Below, piece after piece: positions 43,798-52,176 of a DNA stretch of 64,000 nucleotides. The DNA is from Shimia sp039969785. GTDB taxonomy: Bacteria; Pseudomonadota; Alphaproteobacteria; Rhodobacterales; Rhodobacteraceae. The notes below the pieces were generated by a model, which ran no database searches, had not been told where the DNA came from, and saw only the letters and a program-made list of their open reading frames with translations. The stretch spans positions 183,406 through 247,405 of the forward strand of contig NZ_JBDVNC010000048.1 in NCBI RefSeq assembly GCF_039969785.1, in the 5' to 3' direction. How positions within the stretch are numbered: position 1 is the first letter of the stretch; each line of letters starts with the position of its first letter. The position numbers and the translations under genes are program-made.

Positions 43798-45393
43798 ATG
43801 GACATGAGCCCCGAACAGAACGCACAACCCACCCCCGACAATCCGGCCCGCAAACGACGCGGCCGCAAAAACCCACCCGTCAGCCGCGCATCTGCTGATG
43901 CCTTCAACATGGAACACGTGATCGGGCCGCGCGCCGGGTTCGGGTTTCTTGACAGCGACCGCATGGACTTCCTCAAGGAACGTGTGCTGCGCCTGCTCGA
44001 AGACTACGGCATGATGATCGTACACCCCAAAGCACATGCCGCCCTGATCAAAGCGGGCGCGCGCGAAGGGTCCGAGGCCGGACGCCTGCGCCTGCCCCGC
44101 GAATTGGTGCACGAGGCGCTGGCAGCGACCCCGAAATCGACCACTCTGGCGGGCAAAACACGGGCGTTTGACATGCCCCTGCCGCGCCCGGATCGGGGAT
44201 TTATTCTGCGCACAGGCACTGGCGGACATGGCTATGTCGATCCACGCGATGCCTCGTATCGCAATGTGGACCTGACGGCCGCCGGTGAAATTGCTGCCGT
44301 TGCAGACACGCTTGATCAGGTTGGCTTTGTCGCCCACCCGTTTGTGCATGGCGTGCCCGAAGTCACTGCCGACATTCATTCCTATGCGCGCATCACCAAC
44401 GGCACCCGCAAACATGTCTGGATGCAGCCCTATCAAAAAGAGAACGTTGACTACCTGCTAAAGATAGCAGCAATCGCCGCCGGTGGCGAAGACCAGTTGC
44501 GCGCGCACCCCTCGACCAGCACAATCACCTGTTCCTTTTCTCCGCTTGAATTCAAATACATGGACACCGAAGTAATCATCGCCTGTGGCAAATACGGCGT
44601 GCCTGTTCACGCCTGCTCTCTGCCCAGCGGCGGCGGTACCGCGCCACTTTCTGCACCGTCCATGACCCTGATGGCGGTGACCGAGATTGTTGGCATGATC
44701 ACCATGGCGCATGTGCTCTCGCCCGGCCTTCCGGTGATTGCCACGCCCCTCATGTTCGCGCTCGATATGCGCACCGGCAGCGCGCTGCAATCCAGCGTCG
44801 AGGCGCTTCAGGCGGCGTCTTTGTCGATCCAGCTGGTCAAACATGGCTACGGGCTGATGGCCCACACATACGGGTCAGGCTCGGATACCCCCGACGCGGA
44901 TCATCAATCCATGGCCGAACGCGCCATGCTGATGCAGACAGTCGCGCTGTCCGGGGCTGATATTCTGGGCGGGATCGGCCAGCTTGAATGCGCCACCGTG
45001 TTCAGCCCGGTACAGGCCGTGCTTGATAATGAGATTGGCGCCATGACCCGCCGCTTCCTGCGCACACCGGACATTTCAGACGAGTCTCTGAATTTCGATG
45101 AAATGATGAAAGTTGCCGTTGGCGGGCATTTCCTGGACAGCGACCATACCGTAGCCGGATGCCGCGATCAGTTTATCCCCAACGTATTTCAACGCATGGG
45201 CCGGGATGACTACGAAGCCTCCAACCGCCGCGGCGCTTTCGAAGAGGCCCGCGATCAGGCGCTCAACGCCATCGCAAACGCGCCGGAAAACGGCATTCTC
45301 TCGCAGGATCAGCAAAAGGAAATTGCCGACCTCGCGGCGGTCGCCGACAAACATATTGTCGAAGTCTACGCGGGCAACGTCGACACCATCTGA
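43798..45393 (+). CDS. Trimethylamine methyltransferase (MttB) family protein
   Basis: The 531-residue cytoplasmic protein matches the MttB/COG5598 superfamily: RVLRLLEDYGMMIVHPKA near the N-terminus, RGFILRTGTGGHGYVDPRD, HPSTSTITCSFSPLEF, SLPSGGGTAPLSAPSM and GAMTRRF. It has no in-frame amber codon, so it belongs to the non-pyrrolysine group, whose members demethylate quaternary amines such as glycine betaine with a corrinoid protein and a second methyltransferase. No corrinoid protein gene is nearby. The start at 43798 has AAGGAG and a second GAGGAG upstream; 43804 is equally possible. The N-terminus is basic (RKRRGRK). Confidence 0.85.
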   Translation: MDMSPEQNAQPTPDNPARKRRGRKNPPVSRASADAFNMEHVIGPRAGFGFLDSDRMDFLKERVLRLLEDYGMMIVHPKAHAALIKAGAREGSEAGRLRLPRELVHEALAATPKSTTLAGKTRAFDMPLPRPDRGFILRTGTGGHGYVDPRDASYRNVDLTAAGEIAAVADTLDQVGFVAHPFVHGVPEVTADIHSYARITNGTRKHVWMQPYQKENVDYLLKIAAIAAGGEDQLRAHPSTSTITCSFSPLEFKYMDTEVIIACGKYGVPVHACSLPSGGGTAPLSAPSMTLMAVTEIVGMITMAHVLSPGLPVIATPLMFALDMRTGSALQSSVEALQAASLSIQLVKHGYGLMAHTYGSGSDTPDADHQSMAERAMLMQTVALSGADILGGIGQLECATVFSPVQAVLDNEIGAMTRRFLRTPDISDESLNFDEMMKVAVGGHFLDSDHTVAGCRDQFIPNVFQRMGRDDYEASNRRGAFEEARDQALNAIANAPENGILSQDQQKEIADLAAVADKHIVEVYAGNVDTI

Positions 45394-45536
45394 TCTTAAC
45401 GGGTCGGCGCCCCCGCGCCGTCCTGGAATTCACGCACAAAAAAAACCGGATTTTTGCGGCTGGATACCTGCGTGCTCAATCAGCTATGCATCAGGCGCAT
45501 AGCGGCATTGCACAAATTCGCTTGCCGCAAAACACG

Positions 45537-45565
45537 CATATTGGTAAATGAACATTACCAATATG
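45537..45565. promoter_or_regulatory. Perfect inverted repeat operator upstream of lldD
   Basis: CATATTGGTAA (45537-45547), spacer ATGAACA, TTACCAATATG (45555-45565): 11 of 11 paired positions, ending 18 bases before the lldD ATG. The GGT...ACC core is like GntR/FadR-type operators that control lactate dehydrogenases in other bacteria, although the spacing is wider. Symmetry suggests a dimeric repressor; its gene is not adjacent. Confidence 0.65.
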
Positions 45566-45583
45566 AGGGAAAGTGAGGCCAAC

Positions 45584-46750
45584 ATGCCCGTAATCACCAA
45601 CATTGACGACCTGAAACGGCTGTATCAACGCCGTGTTCCCCGCATGTTCTACGATTACGCCGAATCTGGCAGCTGGACAGAACAAACCTTCCGCGAAAAC
45701 ACCTCGGACTTCGAAGACATCTACCTGCGCCAAAAGGTTGCTGTGGACATGACCGGGCGTTCGACCAAAACGCAAATGATCGGCGAAGATGTCTCGATGC
45801 CAGTCGCATTGGCACCGGTTGGGCTGACCGGCATGCAAAACGCAGACGGCGAAATCAAAGCCGCCCGCGCCGCCGAGAAATTCGGCGTGCCCTTTACCCT
45901 GTCGACGATGTCAATCTGCTCGATCGAAGATGTCGCAGAACACACCACCAAACCGTTCTGGTTTCAGGTCTACACCCTCAAAGACGAAGATTTCATGCGC
46001 CGCCTGTTTGACCGCGCCCGCGCTGCGGGATGTTCGGCGATTGTGGTCACCGTTGACTTGCAGATCCTGGGCCAGCGCCACAAAGACCTCAAAAACGGTC
46101 TCAGCGCTCCGCCCAAACTGACCGTCAAATCAATCGCCAACATGATGACCAAGGCGCAATGGGGTCTGGGCATGCTGGGCACAAAACGGCGCTTCTTCGG
46201 CAATATTGTCGGGCACGCCAAGGGTATCAAAGACGCCAGCTCGCTATCGTCATGGACAGCCGAAGCCTTTGACCAGTCGCTGGATTGGGAACAGATCGCC
46301 AAGTTCAAGAAAATGTGGGGCGGCAAGTTCATTATCAAGGGCATCATGGATGCCGAAGACGCAAAACAGGCGCTCAATGTGGGGGCCGACGCGATCATCG
46401 TTTCTAACCACGGAGGACGTCAGTTGGATGGCGCGCTCAGCTCGATCCGCGCGCTGCCTGAAATCATTGATGCCGTTGGCGACAAGATCGAGGTGCACCT
46501 GGACAGCGGCATCCGCTCGGGCCAGGACGTGCTCAAAGCCACTGCAATGGGGGCCAAAGGCACCTATATCGGGCGCGCTTATATCTATGGGCTTGGTGCG
46601 ATGGGCGAAGCCGGCGTGACTTCAGCGCTGGAAGTGATCCACAAAGAACTGGACCTATCGATGGCCTTTTGCGGACACCGCAATATTCAGGACGTGAACC
46701 GCGATATCCTGTTGATCCCCGAAGGCTTCGAAGGCCGCTGGCAAAAATAG
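45584..46750 (+). CDS. lldD: FMN-dependent L-lactate dehydrogenase / alpha-hydroxy-acid oxidase LldD
   Basis: Oxidises L-lactate (or a related 2-hydroxy acid) to the 2-oxo acid, passing electrons to the respiratory chain. The 388-residue TIM barrel has MFYDYAESGSWTEQTFREN at the N-terminus, APVGLTGM, VTVDLQILGQRHKDLKNG and the active-site SNHGGRQLDGA with catalytic His and Arg, then HLDSGIRSGQD. The ATG at 45584 has GTGAGG seven bases upstream; an in-frame ATG at 45548 falls inside the operator and is unlikely. A hairpin at 46775-46799 follows the gene. Confidence 0.93.
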   Translation: MPVITNIDDLKRLYQRRVPRMFYDYAESGSWTEQTFRENTSDFEDIYLRQKVAVDMTGRSTKTQMIGEDVSMPVALAPVGLTGMQNADGEIKAARAAEKFGVPFTLSTMSICSIEDVAEHTTKPFWFQVYTLKDEDFMRRLFDRARAAGCSAIVVTVDLQILGQRHKDLKNGLSAPPKLTVKSIANMMTKAQWGLGMLGTKRRFFGNIVGHAKGIKDASSLSSWTAEAFDQSLDWEQIAKFKKMWGGKFIIKGIMDAEDAKQALNVGADAIIVSNHGGRQLDGALSSIRALPEIIDAVGDKIEVHLDSGIRSGQDVLKATAMGAKGTYIGRAYIYGLGAMGEAGVTSALEVIHKELDLSMAFCGHRNIQDVNRDILLIPEGFEGRWQK

Positions 46751-46774
46751 CGACTACGCTTTGACAATCGGGGC

Positions 46775-46799
46775 CCCGGCGCGCGATAAATGCGCCGGG
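46775..46799 (+). terminator. Hairpin after lldD
   Basis: CCCGGCGC (46775-46782) and GCGCCGGG (46792-46799) form a perfect 8-bp GC stem with a nine-base loop. Only TATAT follows, so it may be a weak intrinsic terminator. Confidence 0.55.
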
Positions 46800-46828
46800 T
46801 ATATCGACAGTTTTCGGGGCAAACGCGC

Positions 46829-47452
46829 GTGCTGGTATTTTTCAAACAGAACCTCGCTTTTCTTTCCGTGCCAAAAACCGGCACCACCGCCTTTGAAATC
46901 GCAATGCGACCCATGGCCGACATCGTGTTCACCAAGGGCGTCAAGCACATGACGGTGGGTAAGTTTCACAAACGCTTCGCGCCGTTTCTGAAAGCTACAT
47001 ACAACGTCGCGCCTGAACGACTGGCTGTGATGCGTGATCCCGTTGACGTAATCCGCAGCTGGTACAAATATCGCAGCCCCGACCGTATGGGTGACAACCC
47101 CTATTGCCACGGCGGCGTCAGCTTTGATGAATACGTGCTGGATGTCATTTCCGACAAACCTTCAAAAGCCGCCGGGATCGGCAGCCAGGTGTCTTTTCTA
47201 ACCCTGGGCAACGGCGCCATGCCGGTTCACCATCTTGTCGCCTATGACCGTCAGCGCCTGCTGCGCGATTTTCTGGCCGAGCGGTTTGGCAAAGAAATTG
47301 AACCCAAGCCCAAAAACGTATCCCCCGAAATGCCCGCAGAGATTTCGCCGGACACGGAACGCAAACTGCGCGCCGCGCGCCCCGCCGAGTTCGCGCTTTT
47401 TGACCGGGTTTTGCAAGCCGATGGGATGCTCAGTGACTATTCGGACGATTAG
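46829..47452 (+). CDS. Sulfotransferase family protein
   Basis: The 207-residue PAPS-dependent sulfotransferase-like protein has the 5'-phosphosulfate loop FLSVPKTGTTAFE (about residues 11-23) and the 3'-phosphate motif AVMRDPVDVIRSWY around residue 73. The acceptor is unknown; roseobacter members are often linked to surface glycans. I chose the GTG at 46829 (MLVFFKQN) because it fits the family N-terminus. The ATG at 46790 lies in the lldD terminator hairpin and has no ribosome site. Confidence 0.82.
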   Translation: MLVFFKQNLAFLSVPKTGTTAFEIAMRPMADIVFTKGVKHMTVGKFHKRFAPFLKATYNVAPERLAVMRDPVDVIRSWYKYRSPDRMGDNPYCHGGVSFDEYVLDVISDKPSKAAGIGSQVSFLTLGNGAMPVHHLVAYDRQRLLRDFLAERFGKEIEPKPKNVSPEMPAEISPDTERKLRAARPAEFALFDRVLQADGMLSDYSDD

Positions 47453-47577
47453 CCGTCGAAATCCTGCATTTTTGCCCTTAATCCCCTTTGCAATCTGGTG
47501 ATTCCACGCTAAGGACGCGGCTTCACGCGGGGCTACAGCCTTGGAGGAGCCCCGCCCTATCTATTGGAGTATTTATC

Positions 47578-48219
47578 ATGGCTGGTCAGATTCCTGATCT
47601 TATTGCCGAAGCACGCACGGGGACAGGCAAGGGCGCCGCTCGTCAGGCGCGTCGCGAAGGTTACGTTCCCGGTGTCGTTTATGGTGGCGAAGTTGATCCA
47701 CAAGCGATCAAAATCCCTTTCAATGTTCTGTTCAAGAAACTGAAAGACGGCCGCTTTCTGTCGACCCTCTGGAACCTCAAAGTTGAAGGTTCAGAAGACG
47801 TTCGCGTGATCTGCCGCGGTGTTCAGCGCGACGTGGTCAAAGACCTTCCGACCCATATCGACCTGCTGCGCCTGCGCCGTACGTCGAAAATCGACCTCTT
47901 CATCCACGTTGACTTCATCAACGAAGAAGAAGCTCCCGGCATCAAAAAAGGCGGCGTTCTGACAGTTGTACGTCCCGAAGTTGAGCTGAACGTGACTGCA
48001 GGCGAAATCCCTGAAAGCATCACTGTTGATCTGGCTGGCATGGAAGTGGGCGACATCGTTCACATTTCCGACGTCACCCTGCCCGATGGCGCCAAGCCAT
48101 CCATCGAACGTGACTTTGTGATTGCCAACATCTCTGCTCCATCAGGTCTGCGTTCTTCCGAGAACGAAGATGATGGCGGCGAAGCCGAAGTTGCAGTCGA
48201 AGAAACTGCAGAAGAATAA
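47578..48219 (+). CDS. rplY: 50S ribosomal protein L25, Ctc-type
   Basis: Binds 5S rRNA on the large subunit. The 213-residue long form has an N-terminal L25 domain (EARTGTGKGAARQARREGYVPGVVYGG) and a C-terminal TL5/Ctc beta domain (VDLAGMEVGDIVHISDVTLPDGAKP), ending in an acidic tail (EAEVAVEETAEE). The ATG at 47578 has TTGGAG nine bases upstream. A strong terminator follows at 48248-48275. pth, the common partner, is 2.2 kb downstream. Confidence 0.96.
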   Translation: MAGQIPDLIAEARTGTGKGAARQARREGYVPGVVYGGEVDPQAIKIPFNVLFKKLKDGRFLSTLWNLKVEGSEDVRVICRGVQRDVVKDLPTHIDLLRLRRTSKIDLFIHVDFINEEEAPGIKKGGVLTVVRPEVELNVTAGEIPESITVDLAGMEVGDIVHISDVTLPDGAKPSIERDFVIANISAPSGLRSSENEDDGGEAEVAVEETAEE

Positions 48220-48247
48220 GACCACGCCGAACATTCGGATGGTTGGT

Positions 48248-48275
48248 AAACGGCGCTCTTCGGGGCGCCGTTTTT
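48248..48275 (+). terminator. Intrinsic terminator of rplY
   Basis: AAACGGCGC (48248-48256) and GCGCCGTTT (48265-48273), perfect 9-bp stem, eight-base loop TCTTCGGG, then further T (48271-48275). Confidence 0.9.
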
Positions 48276-48495
48276 CGTTTCCACGTCCAGCTCAACTTGT
48301 GGGCAGAACCGGATAGTTTGCTGGGGATAACGCCGGAAACAGCGTTGCGCGAAAGCACTGACAAGGCCGCTAAACCAGTCAAAAGAGCAACCTGACGTAA
48401 GATCACAATTGTTCAAACCTCAGTTCAACTCTTGATGATCACCTCAAAGTCCCTAGTGTCGTGACAGCAATACCGCGAACAGCAAAGGGAACCCA

Positions 48496-48903
48496 ATGAC
48501 AAAACTTACCGGCAACTGCCTCTGTGGCGAAGTCTCATTTGAAGCCGATGGCGATGTTCCAGTCATGGCCAATTGCCACTGCACCGCTTGCCGCCAATCC
48601 ACGGGCAGCGCCTATGCGACGCTGATGTTTATGAAACAGGACGACGTAAATATCTCCGGCACGCCTAAAACCTTCCAACACGGCTCGGACGCCGGCACCA
48701 CAATGACCAAACACTTCTGTGGCACTTGCGGCACGCCGTTGTTTACCCAGAACTCTGCCCGCGAAGGCATGCTCGGCCTACGCGCCGGAGTTATAAACGA
48801 ACACGAAGAATATGCCCCCAAAGTGAATGTTTATACGTCGAGCAAAATGAAAGCGACCGTGCTCGAAGACGGGCTCCCAGCTTTCGAAAAGATGCCGGGT
48901 TAA
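48496..48903 (+). CDS. GFA family protein (glutathione-dependent formaldehyde-activating-like, zinc-binding)
   Basis: The 135-residue protein has the zinc cysteines of the GFA fold: CLCGEVSF (residues 8-15), NCHCTACRQSTG (around 31-42) and HFCGTCGTPLF (around 75). The family name comes from an S-hydroxymethylglutathione synthase, but most short members like this have no proven activity. It is transcribed alone from a 220-bp upstream region, closed by the hairpin at 48914-48941. Confidence 0.9.
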   Translation: MTKLTGNCLCGEVSFEADGDVPVMANCHCTACRQSTGSAYATLMFMKQDDVNISGTPKTFQHGSDAGTTMTKHFCGTCGTPLFTQNSAREGMLGLRAGVINEHEEYAPKVNVYTSSKMKATVLEDGLPAFEKMPG

Positions 48904-48913
48904 ACATAACGAA

Positions 48914-48945
48914 CCTCCAGAGTCATCTGTAGCTCTGGAGGGTTT
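48914..48945 (+). terminator. Intrinsic terminator after the GFA gene
   Basis: CCTCCAGAG (48914-48922) and CTCTGGAGG (48933-48941) form a perfect 9-bp stem with a ten-base loop, followed by GTTT. Flanking AA/TT extend it. It can also serve the convergent methyltransferase gene. Confidence 0.75.
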
Positions 48946-48999
48946 GCAACTTCAGGCCCCGCTGGATTTTCGCGTGGCCTTGAACCGATATCCCGACAC

Positions 49000-49512
49000 T
49001 TAGCTGCGCTGAACAAACAGATATCCGCGATTTTTGTGGGTGGTCTGCCATTGGGCACTGTCACGGGAAATGACCTTCTCGAAGGCTTCGATATTGGATA
49101 CTTCGTCAGCGATCAAAAGCCAGCCTCGCGGGCAAACGTGACCCAACATAGTTTTCAGGACTGCAAGCCGCACGGGTTCGCTCAGCATATGCAATGTTCG
49201 ATCAATTAAAACGACATCGAAATCACCTTCGGGCACGAAATTCGAAACGTCTGCGACGACGCCTTCGATTGTCAAACCCTCTCGCTTTGCGACGGCCAAA
49301 AGGTCTCGGATACCATTTGGCGAAATATCGACGCCAACCACCTCGTGGCCCAATCTGGCAATGAACAAAGCGTCGCGACCCTGACCGCATCCAACATCCA
49401 GAACGCGCGCTTTGCCGTGCGGGAATCTGTCAAAGAACTCGACCAATATGGGCGTTGGATCACCCAGCGCATTGGATGTTTCTCCGTAGAGTTTGTTGTA
49501 GTCAAATGTCAT
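49000..49512 (-). CDS. Class I SAM-dependent methyltransferase
   Basis: The 170-residue Rossmann methyltransferase has motif I VLDVGCGQGRDALFIARLG (about residues 37-55), the acidic ribose-binding VVGVDISPNG and the post-I EGVVADVSNF. It resembles TehB/ubiE-like small-molecule methyltransferases; the substrate is unknown. The ATG at 49512 (MTFDYNKLYGE) has AAGGG upstream; longer in-frame starts up to 49554 look less natural. It is minus strand, as is the FkbM gene behind it, with a 103-bp gap. Confidence 0.85.
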   Translation of the reverse strand: MTFDYNKLYGETSNALGDPTPILVEFFDRFPHGKARVLDVGCGQGRDALFIARLGHEVVGVDISPNGIRDLLAVAKREGLTIEGVVADVSNFVPEGDFDVVLIDRTLHMLSEPVRLAVLKTMLGHVCPRGWLLIADEVSNIEAFEKVISRDSAQWQTTHKNRGYLFVQRS

Positions 49513-49615
49513 ATAGACAGCGCCCTTTGACACTTGTGAAAATCGCCAGGTCAATAAGCCTGCGAATGACGTCCCCCCTCATGCCGCAATTTGTTTCCAT
49601 AGCTCCAGACCACCC

Positions 49616-50302
49616 TTAGCCTCGCCCCTTGGCCACCCGCATGAACCCCAATGTGCGCCCGCTGGACATCACCGGATCATAGGTCAGACCCGACTTTGAC
49701 ATACAGTCCACAATCTTGCGGATCACCTTTTGCGGATAGCGGCTTGGGTGAATTTCCATCACCACATGTTTCACACAGCGTGGCCATGGACGGTCGAACA
49801 GATATTGCTCGGCCCCTTCAATATCCATCATCACAAACTTGGGCTCATAAATCGCCAGCAAATGCGTCAGCGGCAGCGCAGGCACTTCGACCATATCATC
49901 ATGGCTCTTGCCTTCCTCGACAATCGAGCCGCCCCAAAACAGCGACCCGGCGCGAAACCTCACCGTTTCGCTCTCGTGATCATCCCCAACCACAGCCCCA
50001 TGCAGCAATGTGACCTCGTCAAACCCATTGCGGTTTAAATTAGCGCGCACCGGGTCCAGCATCCTGGGGTTGGCCTCAACGCTGATCACGTTTTCGGCCC
50101 CCGCCACAGACGCGCAAATCGAACTGACAAAGCCAAGCCCCGCGCCAAGCTCCAGCACCGTCCAGCCCTTGCGCACACGTTTCAGCGCCGCTTCGGATTC
50201 CTTGTTCTCATATTCCCCGGATGCAATCTTGCCCTCAATCGCCGTCCCGATCAGCCAGTCCGGCAAACCGATATCTATGCCCTTATGTAAATAAACCGCC
50301 AC
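49616..50302 (-). CDS. FkbM family methyltransferase
   Basis: The 228-residue protein has SAM motif I VLELGAGLGFVSSICASVAG, VISVEANPRMLDPVRANLNRNG (the FkbM-type EANP) and KFVMMDIEGAEQYLF, the acidic motif typical of the family. Members methylate hydroxyls of polyketides or glycans; here the target is unknown. The GTG at 50302 (MAVYLHKG) has AAGGAG five bases upstream and is preferred over the open frame to 50362, which is Arg-rich. It is divergent from pth. Confidence 0.85.
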   Translation of the reverse strand: MAVYLHKGIDIGLPDWLIGTAIEGKIASGEYENKESEAALKRVRKGWTVLELGAGLGFVSSICASVAGAENVISVEANPRMLDPVRANLNRNGFDEVTLLHGAVVGDDHESETVRFRAGSLFWGGSIVEEGKSHDDMVEVPALPLTHLLAIYEPKFVMMDIEGAEQYLFDRPWPRCVKHVVMEIHPSRYPQKVIRKIVDCMSKSGLTYDPVMSSGRTLGFMRVAKGRG

Positions 50303-50389
50303 GCCTGCTCCTTCTCGCCCTGCCCTTGATTGATTCCTAAGCCGCCGATACCTATACCGCAACCATCACCAACCATTTGGGAACGCGCC

Positions 50390-51076
50390 ATGAAACTCTT
50401 TGTCGGATTGGGGAACCCGGGCGCCAAATATGCGCAGAACCGGCACAATATCGGATTTATGGCGCTGGACCGGATTGCCGACGACCACGGATTTTCGCCG
50501 TGGAAGGGCAAATTTCAGGCGGCACTCAGCGAAGGCCGCCTTGGCAGCGAAAAGGTGATCCTGCTCAAGCCCGAGACATTTATGAACCTCTCCGGTCAGT
50601 CCGTTGGCGAAGCGATGCGGTTCTTCAAACTCGACTCCACAGACATAACCGTTTTTCACGATGAACTGGATCTTGTCCCGGGCAAATGCCGGGTGAAACA
50701 CGGCGGCGGGCATGCAGGCCACAATGGATTGCGCTCCATCCATCAACATATCGGCCCGCAATACGACCGGGTGCGGCTGGGCATCGGGCATCCGGGCAAC
50801 AAGAATGCAGTGTCTGGCTATGTACTGCGCGATTTCCCCAAGGCAGATGCCAATTGGCTGGATGATCTTTTGCGTGGCATTTCAGATGGTGTGGTGCAAC
50901 TGGCGCAGGGCGACACCGGAAAATTCATGAACGCGGTGGCCTTGCGCGTGGCCCCGCCACGTTCGTCCAAATCACCCGCCCCCAAGGCACAGACCCCGCC
51001 GCCGGCAAACGATGCGCAACCCGCCGCGCCGGACGACCGCTCAAAACTGCAACAGCTGATGGACAAGTTTAAGTGA
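50390..51076 (+). CDS. pth: Peptidyl-tRNA hydrolase Pth
   Basis: Recycles peptidyl-tRNA released during abortive translation. The 228-residue product has FVGLGNPGAKYAQNRHNIGFMALD with catalytic His around residue 20, KPETFMNLSGQSV, HDELDLVPGKCRVKHGGGHAGHNGLRS and GIGHPG. A Pro/Ala/Lys-rich C-terminal extension of about 40 residues (after residue 185) is longer than in E. coli. The stop overlaps the GTG start of the DUF2332 gene (GTGA). Confidence 0.96.
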   Translation: MKLFVGLGNPGAKYAQNRHNIGFMALDRIADDHGFSPWKGKFQAALSEGRLGSEKVILLKPETFMNLSGQSVGEAMRFFKLDSTDITVFHDELDLVPGKCRVKHGGGHAGHNGLRSIHQHIGPQYDRVRLGIGHPGNKNAVSGYVLRDFPKADANWLDDLLRGISDGVVQLAQGDTGKFMNAVALRVAPPRSSKSPAPKAQTPPPANDAQPAAPDDRSKLQQLMDKFK

Positions 51077-52113
51077 CCTCTGCCCTGAACGCCGCGCTCC
51101 TTTATCAGGCCAGGGCCTGCGAAGGGCTCGACAGCCCGTTCATGGGCCGCTTGTTGCGTATGCTCGCCGCGCACTGGCCCACTGATACGGCACTGGCCGC
51201 CAAATGCGCCGCGTGGCAGGGAGACATCGGCCCCCTCGCCGCGTCCCTTCCCCTGCGCATTGCGGGCGGGCTGCATGCGCTTGTGCTTCAAAACATCGAC
51301 CCGGACCTGACTGCTGCCTATCCGCCCAATGACGCGACTGATTCCCAATTGTGGGCCGCGCTCGACCACGCACTGCACAGTCAGGACGCCTTTCTGTGCA
51401 ACTGGATCGAACACGCGCCCCAAACCAACGAAGTGCGCCGCGCCGCCGTGCTGATTGCCGCCACGCAATTGCTCGCGGATCGCTTTGACATGCCCACACG
51501 CCTGACCGAGCTTGGCCCCTCCGCCGGTCTTAACCTGATGTTTGATCGCTTTAGTCTTGAGCTGAACGGAACATCCTTTGGCGCGCCAGGCGACGTGCAC
51601 CTGACCCCGGACTGGACAGGCCCGCTGCCGCCACAAGCCGACCTGAACATTGCCGATCGCCGGGGTGTCGATCTGAACCCGCTGGATGCACATGATCCTG
51701 ACGATCAGCTGCGCTTGCTCGCCTATCTCTGGCCGGATCAGTCCGAACGCCTATCGCGCACCCGCACCGCCATCTCGCTTCAGGACGCAAAACTGGACAA
51801 GGGCGACGCGATCCAATGGTTGGAAAGCCACCTTTCCGCCGTCCCGGGCACGATGCACCTGATCTACCACACAATCGCGTAGCAGTATTTCCCACCTCAG
51901 GCACAGGAACGCGGCAAAACGCTGATTGAATCGGCCGGTCAGGCCGCCACCCCGGAGGCCCCGCTGGCCTGGCTGGCCTTTGAAGCGGACGACCAAACAC
52001 CCGGCGCCGCAATCCGTCTGCGCCTGTGGCCCGGCGATCACGACCTGTTTCTGGGCCGCGCTGATTTTCATGGCCGCTGGGTCGACTGGCACGGCCCTGC
52101 GCGTCTGCCCTGA
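51073..52113 (+). pseudogene. DUF2332 family gene interrupted by an in-frame amber codon
   Basis: The GTG frame encodes 269 residues (ALLYQARACEGLDSPFMGRLL..., LTELGPSAGLNLMFDRF) to a TAG at 51880-51882. The same frame then continues for 76 codons with clear family character (QYFPPQAQERG..., ADFHGRWVDWHGPARLP) to a TGA at 52111-52113. In DUF2332 relatives this junction reads HTIAWQY, so TAG most simply replaces a Trp TGG by one G-to-A change. The protein is probably truncated and the gene recently broken, or it is a sequencing error. Function of the family is unknown. It is coupled to pth. Confidence 0.8.
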
Positions 52114-52176
52114 CGTCACTCTTGCCTGACACCCTCACATCCTGCTCAACTCTTGCCTGACAAGGGGAGAACACCA

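Noticed and set aside
43798..45393. Pyrrolysine-containing trimethylamine methyltransferase
   Set aside because: No in-frame TAG within the gene; it belongs to the non-pyrrolysine MttB group.
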